This document shows positions 21,192-32,940 of a stretch of DNA of 64,000 bases, piece by piece. Positions within the stretch are counted from its first letter, which is position 1; the number at the start of each line of letters is the position of its first letter. This stretch comes from Pseudomicrostroma phylloplanum (taxonomy: Eukaryota > Basidiomycota > Exobasidiomycetes > Microstromatales), in NCBI GenBank assembly GCA_039545275.1, contig BCHS01000005.1:310001-374000 (forward strand). The letters run 5' to 3'. Under the pieces are notes generated by a model. It ran no database searches and was not told the origin of the DNA. It was given only the letters and a program-made list of their open reading frames with translations. Position numbers and translations under genes: made by a program.

Positions 21192-22710
21192 TTACTCGAC
21201 CTTGGGAGCGCCACGTCCAGTAATGGTGCGGAAGAGGGACATTCCTCCCTTGTCACCTCCACTGCCGGTACGGGTGCGCTGCAGCATAAGCTCCTCGTGA
21301 CGGCTCTCGGCTGCGAGCTGGTTCTTCCGGTCCTGCTCGAGGTGGTGGCTGAGAGAGACACCCGCAGAAGGGCGACGGCTGTCCGAGAGGAAGAAGGTGT
21401 ACACTGCAAGAGTTGAAAGTGAAAGGGAATGGTCAGCTTATGACTCCCCTAGACATCTTCAAGCTTGGCTACTCACGTCCAGCAGCGAAGATTGTCACGG
21501 GAATGTTGGTCAGAGCAGCGAGCGCCGTGTACTTGGATGGCTGGAAGCACTCCCGGCCGAAGACGGAGGCACAGGCAAACCTCGCGCCGACGTCACGAGC
21601 AGTGTTCAGGGCGATAGCTCCTGGAGCCTGGGAGCTGACAACAACGAAATACTGTGGAGGAGAGGGGCAGCAATTGAGTATACGTGCACAATGGGTTTGG
21701 TCGTGCCCTGATCCAAAGCTACTCACAGCCAAGCCGATGGCCCATGGGGCGTTGACAGGAGAAGTGAAGATGTTCTGAGAGTCAAGGTTGGCCCAGATGA
21801 CCAGTCCGATGACAAACTGTAGGTGAAGAAGCAAATGAGACGAGGAATGTCAGTTGCTTGTTGCCTCTTGTCGTCTGGTCGCAGCCATACTCACTGCTCC
21901 GATGATCTCGTTAGTGACCATGTCGCCGTAGGTCCTGCCAGCTGCTGGGAACAATGCGATGATTCCGGCGGGTCCGGATGACGTGAAGATGGCCGCCGAC
22001 TCTCCCGCAGCCCGAAGTCCAGCCTCATAGGCGAAGATGGGAGTGCGATTGATGGCAATGGTGCAGAGAGCGCCGATGTAACCACCGAAGATCTGAGCAA
22101 CAATGTACAGCGGAGCTCGGCTGGCGGGGAAACCCTTGAAAATTACTTGACAGATAGTGACGGCAGGGTGGAGATGAGCTCCGGAGTTGAGACCAGCCAT
22201 GTAGATTCCAAAGACGATACCGAAAGCGTAGGAAAGAGCAATGTTCAAGAAGCTTCCGTACTCGGTTCCAGCGACGGCGCTGAGGACAAAGAGTGCCGTG
22301 GCGGCAGTGCCCATGAAGGTGAAGAAGAAAACACCCAGAGCCTCGCCGATGACTGCAGACAGCCAGTCGGGCCTAATCGTCTGCCACTTGGAGCGGAAGT
22401 GGGAGTGGTCCAGACCGGCGGTGGCGACAACGTTGCGTTGAACATCGGTCCTGCCTTCGGCGACCTCAGTCAGTCCCAACTCTGTAACAATGACAACAGC
22501 AGAGAATATGGTCAGTCAAAGGTTGGCGGTGGTGTCTGTCGCACAGAACACTTCGGCGCTGCTGGACTGCAATCACTCACCAAGCTGTCCAGGCTCTCGG
22601 TGGCTTCGCTGGAAGTGATGCTCCTGATGAGCGTGAGTCTTGTGGTCGGACTCGGTCGAGTCTGCTCGCGGCTCCTGAGCATACTGGTAGCCTGTCTGTT
22701 GGTGGCTCAT
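21192..22710 (-). CDS. Aquaglyceroporin (MIP family) with altered NPA boxes
   Basis: Five exons, 22710-22581, 22481-21895, 21816-21727, 21651-21477 and 21403-21192, join in phase to 397 aa. The MIP fold is plain: WLSAVIGEALGVFFFTFMG (helix 1), SYAFGIVFGIYMAGLNSGA, PLYIVAQIFGGYIGAL, FVIGLVIWANLD, and a last helix YTALAALTNIPVTIFAAG. The two pore loops differ from the canonical Asn-Pro-Ala. The first reads GAHLHPAVT (His148-Pro-Ala) and the second ALNTARDVGAR (Asn285-Thr-Ala). Both are still followed by the expected V-T and R-D residues. A hydrophilic N-terminus rich in His and Gln and a charged C-terminal tail flank the membrane part. Such proteins usually pass glycerol or other small solutes across the plasma membrane; with these boxes the substrate is uncertain. 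Confidence 0.93.
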
Positions 22711-24003
22711 GATCGAAATGGGATGAAGGAGGATAAGAGTGAGGTTTGTCGACGTCGCTGTTGGTCAAGGTCTGGATGTGAAGGTGAAGGCGATTGCAAA
22801 CGGGGCGACAAAGAGTGGGAACCGCTGCATGCACAACCTTTTGAAGCATCCACCGCACCGTGTTGTAGTCCCCTTACGATATGCATCGTGGCACGAGGTT
22901 TCAGAGGAGATCCTCTGTCCTACTGCCTCTGTGATCGTGCTATGCAATCTACCCCACACATGTATCTCTACCCCACGGGGAGGGAGTAGGCGAAAGCATC
23001 CTAGCCGGGGCGCAGCGTGGTGGAAGAGGTGCAGGGGCTGCAGCCAGTTGCTGCCAACCCCGCATCGGCTTCCGTCGACCGGAATGTCAAGTCTACGGCG
23101 CTTCTGCCGGAAAAGGCTGCCGTGATCTCCGTCGGCAAGCTCCGCCCTCTCGCCTGACTCCAAGCTTCTCCCCATCAGCGATCGCTCTGCCGAAGAGGCA
23201 CCGGGCGTCACGGCGGTCAGCAGCAGACGTGGGCAAGAGTGTTCAGCCAACTCGCTTAGCCCCTCACGGAGTCCGACCTCATCACGGAGTCCGGGCAAAC
23301 GGATGGCTTATCCCCGTGGACAGTAGCTGATGTGCTCTGACAGTGTACGGCAATTGCGCCGGTCGTGTGTAATTGAGGGGCTTTTTAATGTCTCTGCCGT
23401 GAGGTTATTAGGCCGCTCTCCCGCCAGGCGACAATGGCCCTACACCGCACCTCTGGAGTAAGGGTCACATGACATCGTCAGAGAAGGCAACCAGCTGCAA
23501 GGCCATCGCAAGACTGTCCAGGCGTCGGAGGGGCCAACCCCTCCTCTGCTCAGTCCCTCTACGCCTACACCATGCCACAGTGGGCAGCTGCGAATTATAC
23601 CACCACGTTCCTGCAGGTCGTTGTGGGGCCCCAGGCAGCAGCGCCTCGGCTGGGCCTAGTGCCGCCGGTTCTGCGTCGGCGCTTACGCCAGCATTCAGGG
23701 AGCGACCATCGAGACAGCGGCACCACTTGCCTGTTCGCATGCCTGCTCCAGTGCCTCTTGGTACAACCCGCGCTCTAACTTGTCCGAGACTATGCCGTTC
23801 CCGAGGGGGGAATGATCATCTGTGTCGCACGAGTCACACTTTCTCCTTCTGACAGACGATGACCACACTGACAATCGACCCTTTCAACCTCTAAGGCCAA
23901 CACCAATCACGTATCGTCAAAGAGCGAATATGATATTGCAGTTGCAGACTAGACAGAGCGTCGGACCACGTCTCGGAGCGCACATGAAGCAGCACTGACA
24001 AGC
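22711..24003. other. Intergenic, 1.3 kb: aquaporin promoter and START-gene 3' end
   Basis: I could not support a gene. A 68-codon frame at 23572-23778 starts with a reasonable ATG context but has no family text and no good splice sites. Other frames are short and overlap on both strands. Confidence 0.5.
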
Positions 24004-25089
24004 TTACTTTGGCGTAATGATACTGTCAAGTGGGGAAGTACAGGGTGATGCTTGTTGTCAGAATGGGACGCATGGAAAGTACCTGCCGCCTGCCTTCTTG
24101 CCTACTCACACTTGGAAATCCTTGTCCTTGGCACCGTCGCTCACCTCGACCGTCACAACATGCTTGTCTTCGTCAACTGAGGCCGATACCTCACTGGCTC
24201 CCTCACCCTCAACAGAAGCAGAGACTCCGCTGCTGTAAAGCCTCTGTGCATCGTAGGCAATTTCAATCTTGTCGGCTCCAACGCCGCGGTATGATCCGGT
24301 CCACTGCTTCTGGCCCTTGCCATCTTCGAAGACTTGAGTCACTCCGACACTCTTAGCGTCGTGGGAACCACCATTCGAGGTATTGAGCTCGTAAGGATGG
24401 TAGCCGAAGGAGTAGTATACGTCTCGTACCCGGCCAACACACATGGGCGTCTCTGCAGCAATGGTAGAGACGACCGAGGTAGGGATGGCTCCGTTCAGGT
24501 GGACCTTGACGATGTACGTCAGCTCAACGTCCTCCCCCTTCTTGGCAATCCTCCATCCGCTGATGTCCACGGTAGCTCGCGTACGACTCTTCGAGTACGA
24601 GCCGGCCTCGGGCAGGTTCTCTTCATCAGTGACTGTGGTCTGGATGATATCGATCTGGTCTCCCCCATTTGAGTAGAAGTTCTCCTGGATGCCCACAATG
24701 TCCCTTGCCCAGACGAAGTAGGAAGGGGACTTCATCAGCGAGTAGAATTCGTACGTGTGAGGGCCGTAACGAGCAATGGCATGACCTTGGTCGAAGCGAG
24801 GGTCCCACTTGACTCGGATCCCCGGCAATTGAATCGCTGCAAGGACCTGAGCTGGTGTGGCCGACTCGACGGTGGTGATACCACGGGTGAGGGGTAGAGC
24901 ACCGGGTTCATCTGAAGTGTTCTTACGTGCCAGCTTGACATCCTCCTTCTCTGGGAGAACCTCCCATGAACCATCGTCGGTAATGTGGGAGTCAAAGAGC
25001 GCACGAGCCTTCTCCAGTGCGGCGGTGTATTCCGCGGGCCTTTGCTGGTAGCCGGTGGGGGCGGGGTTGGAAGGGATGTTGAGCGACAT
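24004..25089 (-). CDS. START-domain lipid-binding protein
   Basis: Exons 25089-24110 and 24022-24004 give 332 aa; the last exon adds only six codons (ending IITPK). START text runs through most of the protein: DDGSWEVLPEKEDVKLARK near the N-terminus, IRVKWDPRFDQG, SYFVWARDIV, SGWRIAKKGEDVELTYIV, and VHLNGAIPTSVVSTIAAETP. These are the usual strands and the closing helix region of a StAR-related transfer domain, a hydrophobic cup that carries a sterol or phospholipid. After the domain comes a beta-rich stretch of about 100 residues. There is no signal peptide or membrane span, so the protein should be cytosolic. It diverges from the glyoxalase gene. Confidence 0.88.
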
Positions 25090-25681
25090 ACTGATGCACA
25101 GGAAGAAGGAGATGGGGTATGGATGGATGGAAAGGAAGGCGATTCAAGCGGTGGCTTTGGTATATGTGTTAGCAGCTGCTGTGCGGCTGTGGGGTGAGGT
25201 GGGGAAGGGCAGTGCGTGGGCCGGGGCTCCTCCGGAACGAGGAGAAGCACGTCTTCCACGCGTGAAAGGGGCAACGCAGCTCCGCCGGGAGCTGCGAGCG
25301 GCGCCATGGCCTCTTTCCGCCAAGACCCTCAGCTGAAGCCGACCTCCTCATGGGTATATAGCGTGCAGCGATACAAAGGAGCTTGTTATGATCGAGGCGA
25401 GCTCCGAGGGTGATGTGGGCAACGCTCTTATTCAAGAAGTGCTTGTACGCACGCATCCGCCATCTCCCACGGCTTTGTGCAATCCTATGAGGCGGGTCAG
25501 GCGGAGCCGATGCCGAGGCTTGATTGCCGCTCCACCTCCACGCGGGGTCAAGATATTCGACTGATGGCAGACGACAGCAAAGCCCGTCAGTAATATATGA
25601 CTGCCATTCTTCTTTTAGTACCCACAGTCTTCAACCAAACTAATCTGGCATCACCACAGACTTCACATACTTTAGCCCAAC
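25090..25681. promoter_or_regulatory. Divergent promoter region between START and glyoxalase genes
   Basis: 592 bp lie between the start codons. A TATAT stretch at 25594-25598 sits about 85 bp before the glyoxalase ATG, and a TATATA at 25355-25360 lies further upstream of the START gene. Confidence 0.5.
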
Positions 25682-26427
25682 ATGCCCGCTTCAGCTGGTG
25701 CGTATCGATCAAGTCTGGCGAGAACGCCTTCGCTGCTGCGAGGAGCAGGAGGATCCTCAGCCATCCGTTCGAGCCTCGTACCATGTCTCGCACGAAGCTC
25801 ACGATCATCTGCTCCTCGTCCTTCCTCCTCCTGTGCAACTCCCCTCTCTCGTTGCTTCTCTTCCCGTACAACGCCACTGCGTTTCCCCACCACTGCAGAG
25901 ACCAAGGACTACAAGTTCAACCACACGATGCTTCGTGTGAAGGACCCCAAGGCTAGTCTGCACTTCTACACAGAGAGTGAGTGAGCCGCGATCAAGAAGG
26001 CCAAGGTCACACTCGATTGTATTACTGACACCTTTGACACTCGTTCTGTTCGCCTCCAGTCCTGGGTATGGACCTCATCGACGAGCATGACGGAGGAGAC
26101 TTCAAGCTCTTCTTCCTTGCCTACTCCAACTCTCCCAGCGCAAACCCCAACCGAGCACAGAGGGAGGCCATTCTCGAGCTCACCTGGAACAAGGGCACCG
26201 AGAACGACTCGAGCTTCAAGTACCACAATGGCAATGACGAGCCTCAGGGATTCGGCCACACATGTATCTCCGTTCCCGACCTGGAGGAGGCATGTGCGCG
26301 TTTCGAGAAGCTGGGAGTGGAGTTCAAGAAGAGGCCCCAGGATGGTAAGATGAAGACCATTGCCTTCATCTACGACCCTGACAAGTACTGGGTCGAGATC
26401 ATCCCTCAGCACAAGAAGGATGTCTGA
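25682..26427 (+). CDS. GLO1: Glyoxalase I (lactoylglutathione lyase) with predicted mitochondrial presequence
   Basis: Exons 25682-25976 and 26060-26427 join in phase 1 to 220 aa. Glyoxalase I turns the methylglyoxal-glutathione adduct into S-lactoylglutathione. The core reads FNHTMLRVKDPKASLHFYTE, then ILGMDLIDEHDGGDFKLFFL after the intron, AILELTWNKGTEND, GFGHTCISVPDLEEAC and YWVEIIP. The four metal ligands are visible: His (NHT), Glu (LELTW), His (FGHTC) and Glu (VEIIP). Before the core lie about 70 residues with many Ser and Arg and almost no acids (for instance SRCFSSRTTPLRFPTT), which looks like a mitochondrial targeting sequence. Yeast Glo1 has no such leader. A cytosolic form would need a start after it; the first later ATG is inside the core. 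Confidence 0.95.
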
Positions 26428-27000
26428 CTCGATGGAGACACAAAGAAAAGCAGGATGTGAGGCAGCTTGACCTCGTGGGTTTAGTTGCGTGAGCTGTAAT
26501 CATATCCTTTGTGCCGCACACGATCTCCTAGCGTGATCGCCTGTACTCTGCATACCACTTGATCTCCTGGACCAGGCTTCGTATTGCTGACAACCACGAT
26601 GGCGGTGAGAGTCAATGCTCTGGCACAAGTGGTAAGGGTCTGCTGACTAAGCAGGCGTGGCTCCGCACGCGTGACTCAGCCTGGCGCCGTATGACGTCGA
26701 GAGAAACTCGTAGAGACTCGCTTCGTGCATTGGACCCTGACCGATGGGCACACTGCCAGTGTCCACAGTCGGGACTGGCAACCTCACACGATCCCATGGA
26801 GACGCTCGAAGCTGTCAAGTGAGATCAGAGCACTCCCGGCGGCCAGGGAGCTGTAGAGACTGGCAGAAGAAAGAGTGGAGGGGAGACTGGTCGGCGTGGC
26901 TATCTCGTTTCTTCGCATACAGACCGCTAAGAATGCAGAAAATCTTTCGCTTCTTCTGACCATAACCCATACCCAAATATTCATCTTGAAACTACTCAAT
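26428..27000. other. Intergenic: glyoxalase 3' end and promoter of the small disordered protein gene
   Basis: I see no gene. An A/T-rich, C-rich leader precedes the next ATG at 27001. Confidence 0.6.
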
Positions 27001-27699
27001 ATGTCGAACCCATCGCAAGGTGAGCTCTGAGCTGGACACGACGGCTGCTGGAGCTGCAACGCGATCCTGACCGTCTGTTCTTCCCTTCCCTCTGTCTTCC
27101 TGTTTCGTCTCCCTCAGGCTACAAGCTCCCAGAGTCCGTCCCCGGTGCCGGCGAGTCCGGAATCTCTGGCCAGAACACCAACCAGGAGGCTTTGGCTAAT
27201 GGCGGCCGTCAGCCCCAGACCCTGAATGAGGAGGTCGGCCAGACCCTGCCTTCCAACTTTACCCTCGCCAACACCAAGGCCGAGTCAAAGGGAGAAGACC
27301 ACCTGTGAGTATCAAAGACGAGAGCAGAGAGGTCCTTGTGGTGTGTGAAGGCGGGGCAGAGGGTACAGAAGAGCGGCCCACTCTTGAATTACGAGGCATC
27401 GCGTCCAAGGCCTGCGCAAAGCCTGTGGCTCGTGGCTCTGGCTTGTACAGCTCCAGAGGTGATTTTCATGCACTGCCCTCTATCCTTTACTCACACACAC
27501 ACACACACTTCTCGTCGCCCTTCTCTTCTCTACTTCTAGCATCACCAACCCTGAGACTGGCGACCCACGAGAGAAGGTCCGCGCCCCTGTCAACTCGCAC
27601 GACATCGACATGCCCGAGCACGCCCCGCACCAGGCACCGCAGAGCAACGAGACATCCAAGGTGCCCCACAGCGCTGACACTGGCAAGCCCCAGGTGTAA
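27001..27699 (+). CDS. Small hydrophilic disordered protein, function unknown
   Basis: Exons 27001-27019, 27118-27304 and 27540-27699 join in phase to 121 aa. The first exon codes for only six whole codons. The protein has almost no hydrophobic core: YKLPESVPGAGESGISGQNT, ANGGRQPQTLNEEVGQTLPS, TNPETGDPREKVRAPVNSH, ending with His/Pro-rich sequence. Rich in Gly, Asn, Gln, Glu and Pro, it has the look of a hydrophilin or stress-related protein. This is a reading of composition only; I do not recognise a family. The consistent phases and GTGAGC/GTGAGT donors support a real gene. Confidence 0.75.
27492..27508 (+). repeat. (AC)n dinucleotide repeat in an intron
   Basis: Roughly eight AC units lie in the second intron of the small disordered protein gene, about 30 nt before the 3' splice site. 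Confidence 0.8.
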
Positions 27700-28105
27700 G
27701 ATGTCAGGCTGGAAGCAAAGTCAATAGATGATCAAGGAAGGAGAAAGGAGGTCAAGTGTACGGTCGGCTACGACTCCGAAGCAATCGATGCGTACTTTTA
27801 TCAGCCCATGCTGCACTTGTCTGCTTGTCAGTGTGATGCGTTGTTCTGCCTGCGCTTGCTTGGGTAGAGATTGTGTTGGTCTGAAGGTCGATTCCCGACT
27901 TGCCATTTTCTGATCATGGACCAGAAGGAGGAAAGAAAAGCGGCATGACTGCTCGTAGACTATGATTGTGTGGATGCGCGCGGCTCCGGGCGCGAGTGTT
28001 GGTTGCTATTGTGTTACTTGCACCCTATCCGCACTTTAGCACATTGATCCCTTCGTCCAATATCCTCCGCGATCATCGATCACTCCTATCTGACTTCAAA
28101 TCAAT
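27700..28105. other. Intergenic: promoter region of the UBC7-type gene
   Basis: No gene seen in about 400 bp. The two flanking genes are in tandem on the plus strand. Confidence 0.6.
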
Positions 28106-29352
28106 ATGTTCAACTCATCTCGCTCCGGCAGCGCTGCCGCCACGAGGAGGCTGACGCTAGAGTACAAGCAGTGAGCAGGTCGAGAAAGAGCACAGAGACC
28201 GATAGGGCGACGATACTCATCCCGTCTGCCTGTCCCTCGCCGCACCGCAGACTGGCTGCTGAAGACTCTCTCTTCCCAGCTTGTGGGCCCATCGATGAGA
28301 AGGATCTGCTGCATTGGGAGGCTCTTGTACCTGGTCCCGACGATAGCCGTAAGTGTCTTGAAGGGAGTAGCTATATCATATTGGGAGTGGAACACTGGCG
28401 GCGTGAAGGGCGAAGCAAGGACCGCCGGCCGGGCTCGAGAGAGTCTCGAAGATGCTAAGAATACCTGTACTCCTGCCTTTGACTACTAGCATTCGAGGGT
28501 GGTGTGTTCAGCGCCAAGTTGACCTTCCGTGAGTGAAGTGTTGTGACGAAGGGCGGGCTCAAGATGGAGTGGTTCCCTGACTCTATCACTTCGAACCTCA
28601 CAATGCTTGCAGCTCCCAGCTACCCACTAGAGCCGCCGACAATGAAGTTTGACCCGCCGATCTTCCATCCCAATGGTGAGCCCAGATCGTAGGGACATAG
28701 CTCCAGCGATATGCTGACAATGAGAATTGCTGCTTTGCTCCCTCTCATTCAGTGTACCCCGACGGTACTGTGAGTGAATAGTCATTGACGCATGGCCAGA
28801 ACAACCATGAAGCTCATCAGTCTCTACTCTGCAATTCTCAACAGGTCTGTATCAGCATCTTGCACGCTCCTGGAGATGATCCAAACAGTGAGTAGAGTTG
28901 GTCACAGCGACAAGGTCACCCGCTCGCGAGGAGGATCTGATTTTTCTTTCTCCTCGTTCTTTTGCACAGTGTACGAATCCTCTTCGGAGCGATGGTCACC
29001 CGTACAGAGCATTGAAAAGAGTCAGTCAGGCAGAAGGGAGCTAGAGATATGCACCTGTCTGAGTTCGCTAATGTTACCTTGCTTCTTTCACGACGACAGT
29101 CCTACTTAGCGTCCTCAGCATGCTCGCCGAGCCAAACGTGGAGAGCGGGGCAAACATAGATGCTTGCGTGAGTAACCTGCTGGAAGCGAGAGCAACTACA
29201 TGCTAGTGAAAGCCCAGACCCCAACCCTGACTTCCATTCTGCTAAATTCACTACATGCCATCCCTCTCCTTTTGCAGAAGATGTGGAGAGATGACCGCAA
29301 GGGCTACGAGGAGGTTGTCAGGAGGTCGGTCAGGGAGCAACTGGGACTATAG
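28106..29352 (+). CDS. UBC7: Ubiquitin-conjugating enzyme E2, Ubc7/UBE2G type
   Basis: Nine exons: 28106-28170, 28251-28348, 28490-28528, 28613-28675, 28753-28769, 28845-28887, 28970-29020, 29100-29167, 29278-29352. All phases match and give 172 aa. The E2 fold is complete: [47 protein letters not shown], the catalytic Cys96 in [16 protein letters not shown], the acidic loop typical of Ubc7 and Cdc34, [20 protein letters not shown], and [20 protein letters not shown]. Ubc7 carries ubiquitin for ER-associated degradation, usually bound to a Cue1-type anchor and Hrd1. Exon 5 is only 17 nt. Most donors are GTGAGT or GTGAGC; introns 2 and 7 use GTAAGT and GTCAGT. The density of introns is unusual for this window. 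Confidence 0.97.
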
Positions 29353-29491
29353 CGTCTAGATACATCTGAATGGGAATTTGGCTGCCCCTCCGATGGCGCA
29401 CAGCCAGCATCGTCACTCAATCACTGCAAATGTTGCAGGAGGTGATGTTACATTGAGACGCTTGATGCTTCAAGATACGAATATGACGATT

Positions 29492-31298
29492 TTATGCTTC
29501 TACGTCTTGCTTCATGGCTCGCACGCCGTCGTCGCCCTCCCCTGCATCTTCCCTGTTCTCGCCTCCTACCTCCTGATCTTCGTCATCTGTGAACGCTCCT
29601 CCTTCCTCTTCATCGCTCGACTCTTGGTCCTCCAGTGGGCCGAGCTCTGCACCTGGAAAGAGCCAGATATGGCTGCATCGGATCGAAGAAGGTGCCCTGT
29701 ATTAGTCGCCCACTTATTTCGACTTCGCTCAGCCTTACGCCTTCATGAACTCACCTATCTTTAAACCTTTGGGGTTCCCAATCCGGCTCGCTGGTCTCTA
29801 CGCCGCTCTCTTGACCCTCGGCTTCACCGAAGACTTCAGCTACTGAGCCCTCGCCCACCACGGCCTTGTCAGGCTGAGGCTTCGGCAGCTTCCACCCCAG
29901 CTTGATACAGAGCCACTCCACTATACCATCTGCATCTCCCAGCAGCATGATATCGACTCCCACATGAAGTACTGGTGTCTTGTTGATGAGGATCACTGGG
30001 ACGCTGTGGGGGAGATGACCTACCACCGAAGACACCGGGGCCACTTTGAGTGAAGTCCCGATGATCACCAGAAGGGATGCTTGGCCGCGGTCGGAGAGGA
30101 GGCAGTGCTCGAACGTCGAGGAGAGCTTTTCGCCAAAGAAGGTGATGTCGGGCTTCATGATCGAGGTATACTTTCCATCATCGTTCTCGTGATCCTCCGC
30201 ATCTGAGTCCGCCGAACCAAAGCTGGAGCGTCGCGAAGGTTTTCCTCCTTCAAGCTTTCTCCGCTTCTTGCTCTTCGCCTTTGGTTCTTGACGTCTTTGC
30301 AGACATGCGGGGCAGCTCGGCACTCTCTGTGCGAAGATGTCGTCCTTGATTGTAGCTCCTGGCGCTTGGAACGAGCACGTCACACAGCTAGCGGTGGCGA
30401 AGCTGCCATGACAATTGAGCACCTTGCAAATGCCTGCAGCTTGCTCGAGCGTGTCGATGTTCTGTGTGTAGTTTCGCAGGAGCTGACCTTTATCCTCCAA
30501 GAGGCGAATGAAGCGGTGCGAAGACGAAGGTCTGAAGTTGGATGGGTAGATGTCCTTGGCAAACGAGTAGAAGACGTGAGGGCGGTAGAGGAAGACGTCC
30601 TTGTCGAACATGTCCTGCGGGTCGTCTAGCTGGTACTCTCCTGCACGTTGTAGGCGGGCATAGATGCCATCCTGAGAGCGGAAGTCAGGAATACCACAGG
30701 AAGTAGAGATCCCTGCTCCTGAGAGTACGATGGTCCTACGAGACTCCTTTAGCAAGCTCAGAGCGTCTTCTAGCGTATTGTATTGGGGCAGCTTCTCCCG
30801 CCGCTGAAGCAGCCGGTGCAGCGCAATCTTCAGCAGAGAGAGGAGAACGTCCCGATCTACGCCAGGCTCCCGCAAGGACTTCGGCAGGAGCACACCGAGC
30901 GCCACCAAGAAGTGGAGAACTGGGGTCGTCTCTGAGACGTTATTCCGCAGAAAGGCCACTAGACCGCCCTGCTTGAGCTCACGAACCAGGACCTTTACTT
31001 GCGCGGGAGGGTATGAGATTTCCGCCCCTCTCACCAGGCGGTCCAGATCCTCCTCGTCTTCGCTCTCCAAATCTGCTTCATCCTCCAAAGCTTCCAGGAC
31101 CTCGGAATCGCAATCTTGATAATCTGCAGCTGCAGCTGCAGCCTCATCTCCATCTTGCCCCGATGGTGGAATCTGTTCCGTATCCTCAGCTTTCACATGC
31201 CCGAGGTTCTGCTCGCTTGAGACAGGGAGGGGGGCATGGGAAGGAGACGGGGGTCCTTGGCTCGCTCTATTAGCCCCCTGTGCCTGTGCAACAAACAT
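29492..31298 (-). CDS. Class I sirtuin (Sir2/Hst1-type NAD+-dependent deacetylase)
   Basis: Exons 31298-29755 and 29672-29492 join in phase 2 to 574 aa. The catalytic core shows GAGIS near residue 194, GIPDFRSQDGIYARL, DPQDMFDKDVF and FYSFAKDIYP (class I text), TQNIDTLEQAAG, and the catalytic His297 in NCHGSF. The zinc site is two CxxC pairs, CVTC at 305-308 and CPAC at 329-332. After the second pair comes a basic then acidic insert of about 45 residues. Later core text is KPDITFFGEKL, GTSLKVAPVSSVV and VILINKTP. The second exon adds HIWLFPGAELGP and a strongly acidic tail, which relatives also carry. Such enzymes remove acetyl groups from histones in silencing. Translation is taken from the first in-frame ATG; an acidic N-terminal region precedes the core. 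Confidence 0.93.
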
Positions 31299-32940
31299 TC
31301 TTGTAAACAAATATAGCTCCAGGCCAGGGGCCAGGGGGAGCGTACAAGGAGGGAAGGGGGGCCAGGCCTCAGGAGCGGGAGGGGGGCGCGTCTGCGGAGC
31401 CGAAGATGCAGGGCCAGTAGGCGATAGGCGGCTACTTTTGGTCACGTCGAAATTGAGTGGCTGGCTCCTTCCGGTCTCCCGGGCGGGGCAAGCCGGCGGG
31501 TAGCCTGCCGGCCCGGCGACCTCTCACGCTGGGCGCTACCTGTCCACTCCAAATGCCTATGGTACGCAGCGTTGCCAGCATCGGGGAACAGCGAAACACT
31601 GTGGTACGCTCTCGTACCAATGCAAGGATTCCAAAGACGTGAAGCTACTTTCAGGTTGCGCCTGATCTCAGCCTGCCTGCCCCCCCACCGTGGATCTGTG
31701 AATCCTGGCGAGGCGGAAGGGAGGCGGTGACGACTGATCCGCCCCCGCGAATTAAGTCCAACTCCGCTTCTTCCGGACGTGCTGCACTTCCCCCTCCTTA
31801 TTTGGAATTGGGACGTCGTTGCTTGGACCAGAGCCCTCGGCGCCACACTCTGCTGAGAGAGAAGGGGGGAAAGTGAAGGAGAGCGACGAGAATGGTGCCG
31901 AGGCAAAATGCCCACCGGTTGTACCACTGATCCTCGGCTGAGTCGGTCCTTCTTGTCTCACTTCACTCGCTCTCCCCCTCGACGCTAGCCCAGAGCAGGC
32001 CGCGATTTCCTCCCCCGCCCGCTCTCGCTCGCTCCCTGCTACGGACCCCGAGAACGTCCTTGGCAGAGGTCCTCCTGATCCTTTTGCTGCTGGCTCAACA
32101 AAGCCTTTGCGCTCACCTTTCAGTGTTACCATTCCACTCAAGATCTGCATGGGAAGCAGAATCCTCGACGCCATTGCTCTTGCTCTCACATAGGCCTACG
32201 CCCACTACGGAGGTTTGCTCCTTTGCCCTCGGACCTCCCCTTTTCCGCCCGCTTCCCCCCCCCCGGTCAGGGTCGCGGTAGCTCTGAACGCCTCACCAAG
32301 TGCTCCGAGATTGAATCAATCAGCCAAGCCAATTCAATTACCTTCCTCCTCGCCCTTTTCGCTCCGTCCTCTCCGTCCCCCTTTTCTCCTTTCTCTTCTT
32401 CCCTTCAGGCTCGCCACCTCTCCTTGGGCGAAGAAGCAACGGCAGGACCGAGCCAAGCACTCGCCGGACGAACCGATTGGCCTCTCCCTCTCGCTCACTC
32501 CGGTTTCGGCTCCTGATCATCCGACGCTTGGGCGACGATCTCACCAAAAGCCCAGATCCGGTGTTTGGCGTGTCTCTTGCGTCCGGGGACGCGTAGCATA
32601 CCGGCACTGCGCCGTTCAACCCACACAGTCGCCTTTCGTTGCTCCAGCAATCTTCAGACTACAAGACATGGAATAGTAAAGACGAAGCAGCTCCTTTCGC
32701 CTCAGGTCACTCTTCTTTTCCCACACTCCTGATCCTTGCACTTCTTCTCGGTCCCTGCTATATCTACTCCATTCCCGCAGGGCACCGTGCGCTTTCATTG
32801 CCAGTCCATTTGGCATCTGCTTCCTCTCTTTTACCGATCGTTTACCATCGATATCAAGGCCTACGACCAAGCATTCGGTCACAGCGCTGCCTCTGACGCG
32901 ACCCCAGCTCCCTGCACTCATTGTGGCCAGGATCAACAAC
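31299..32940. promoter_or_regulatory. Divergent intergenic region, 1.6 kb, between sirtuin and Zn2Cys6 factor
   Basis: No supported gene. The part toward the transcription factor (about 32200-32900) is strongly CT-rich on the plus strand, as in long fungal 5' leaders. It has several short upstream open frames, so uORF control of the factor is possible but not shown. Confidence 0.5.

Noticed and set aside
23572..23778. Small plus-strand frame starting MPQWAAANYTTTF
   Set aside because: Good start context but no family text, no convincing splice sites and overlapping frames on both strands. I could not support it as a gene.
29751..29753. Sirtuin stop codon TGA at 29753
   Set aside because: The TGA lies in a GTGAGT donor; splicing to 29672 restores the conserved HIWLFPGAE text and an acidic tail.
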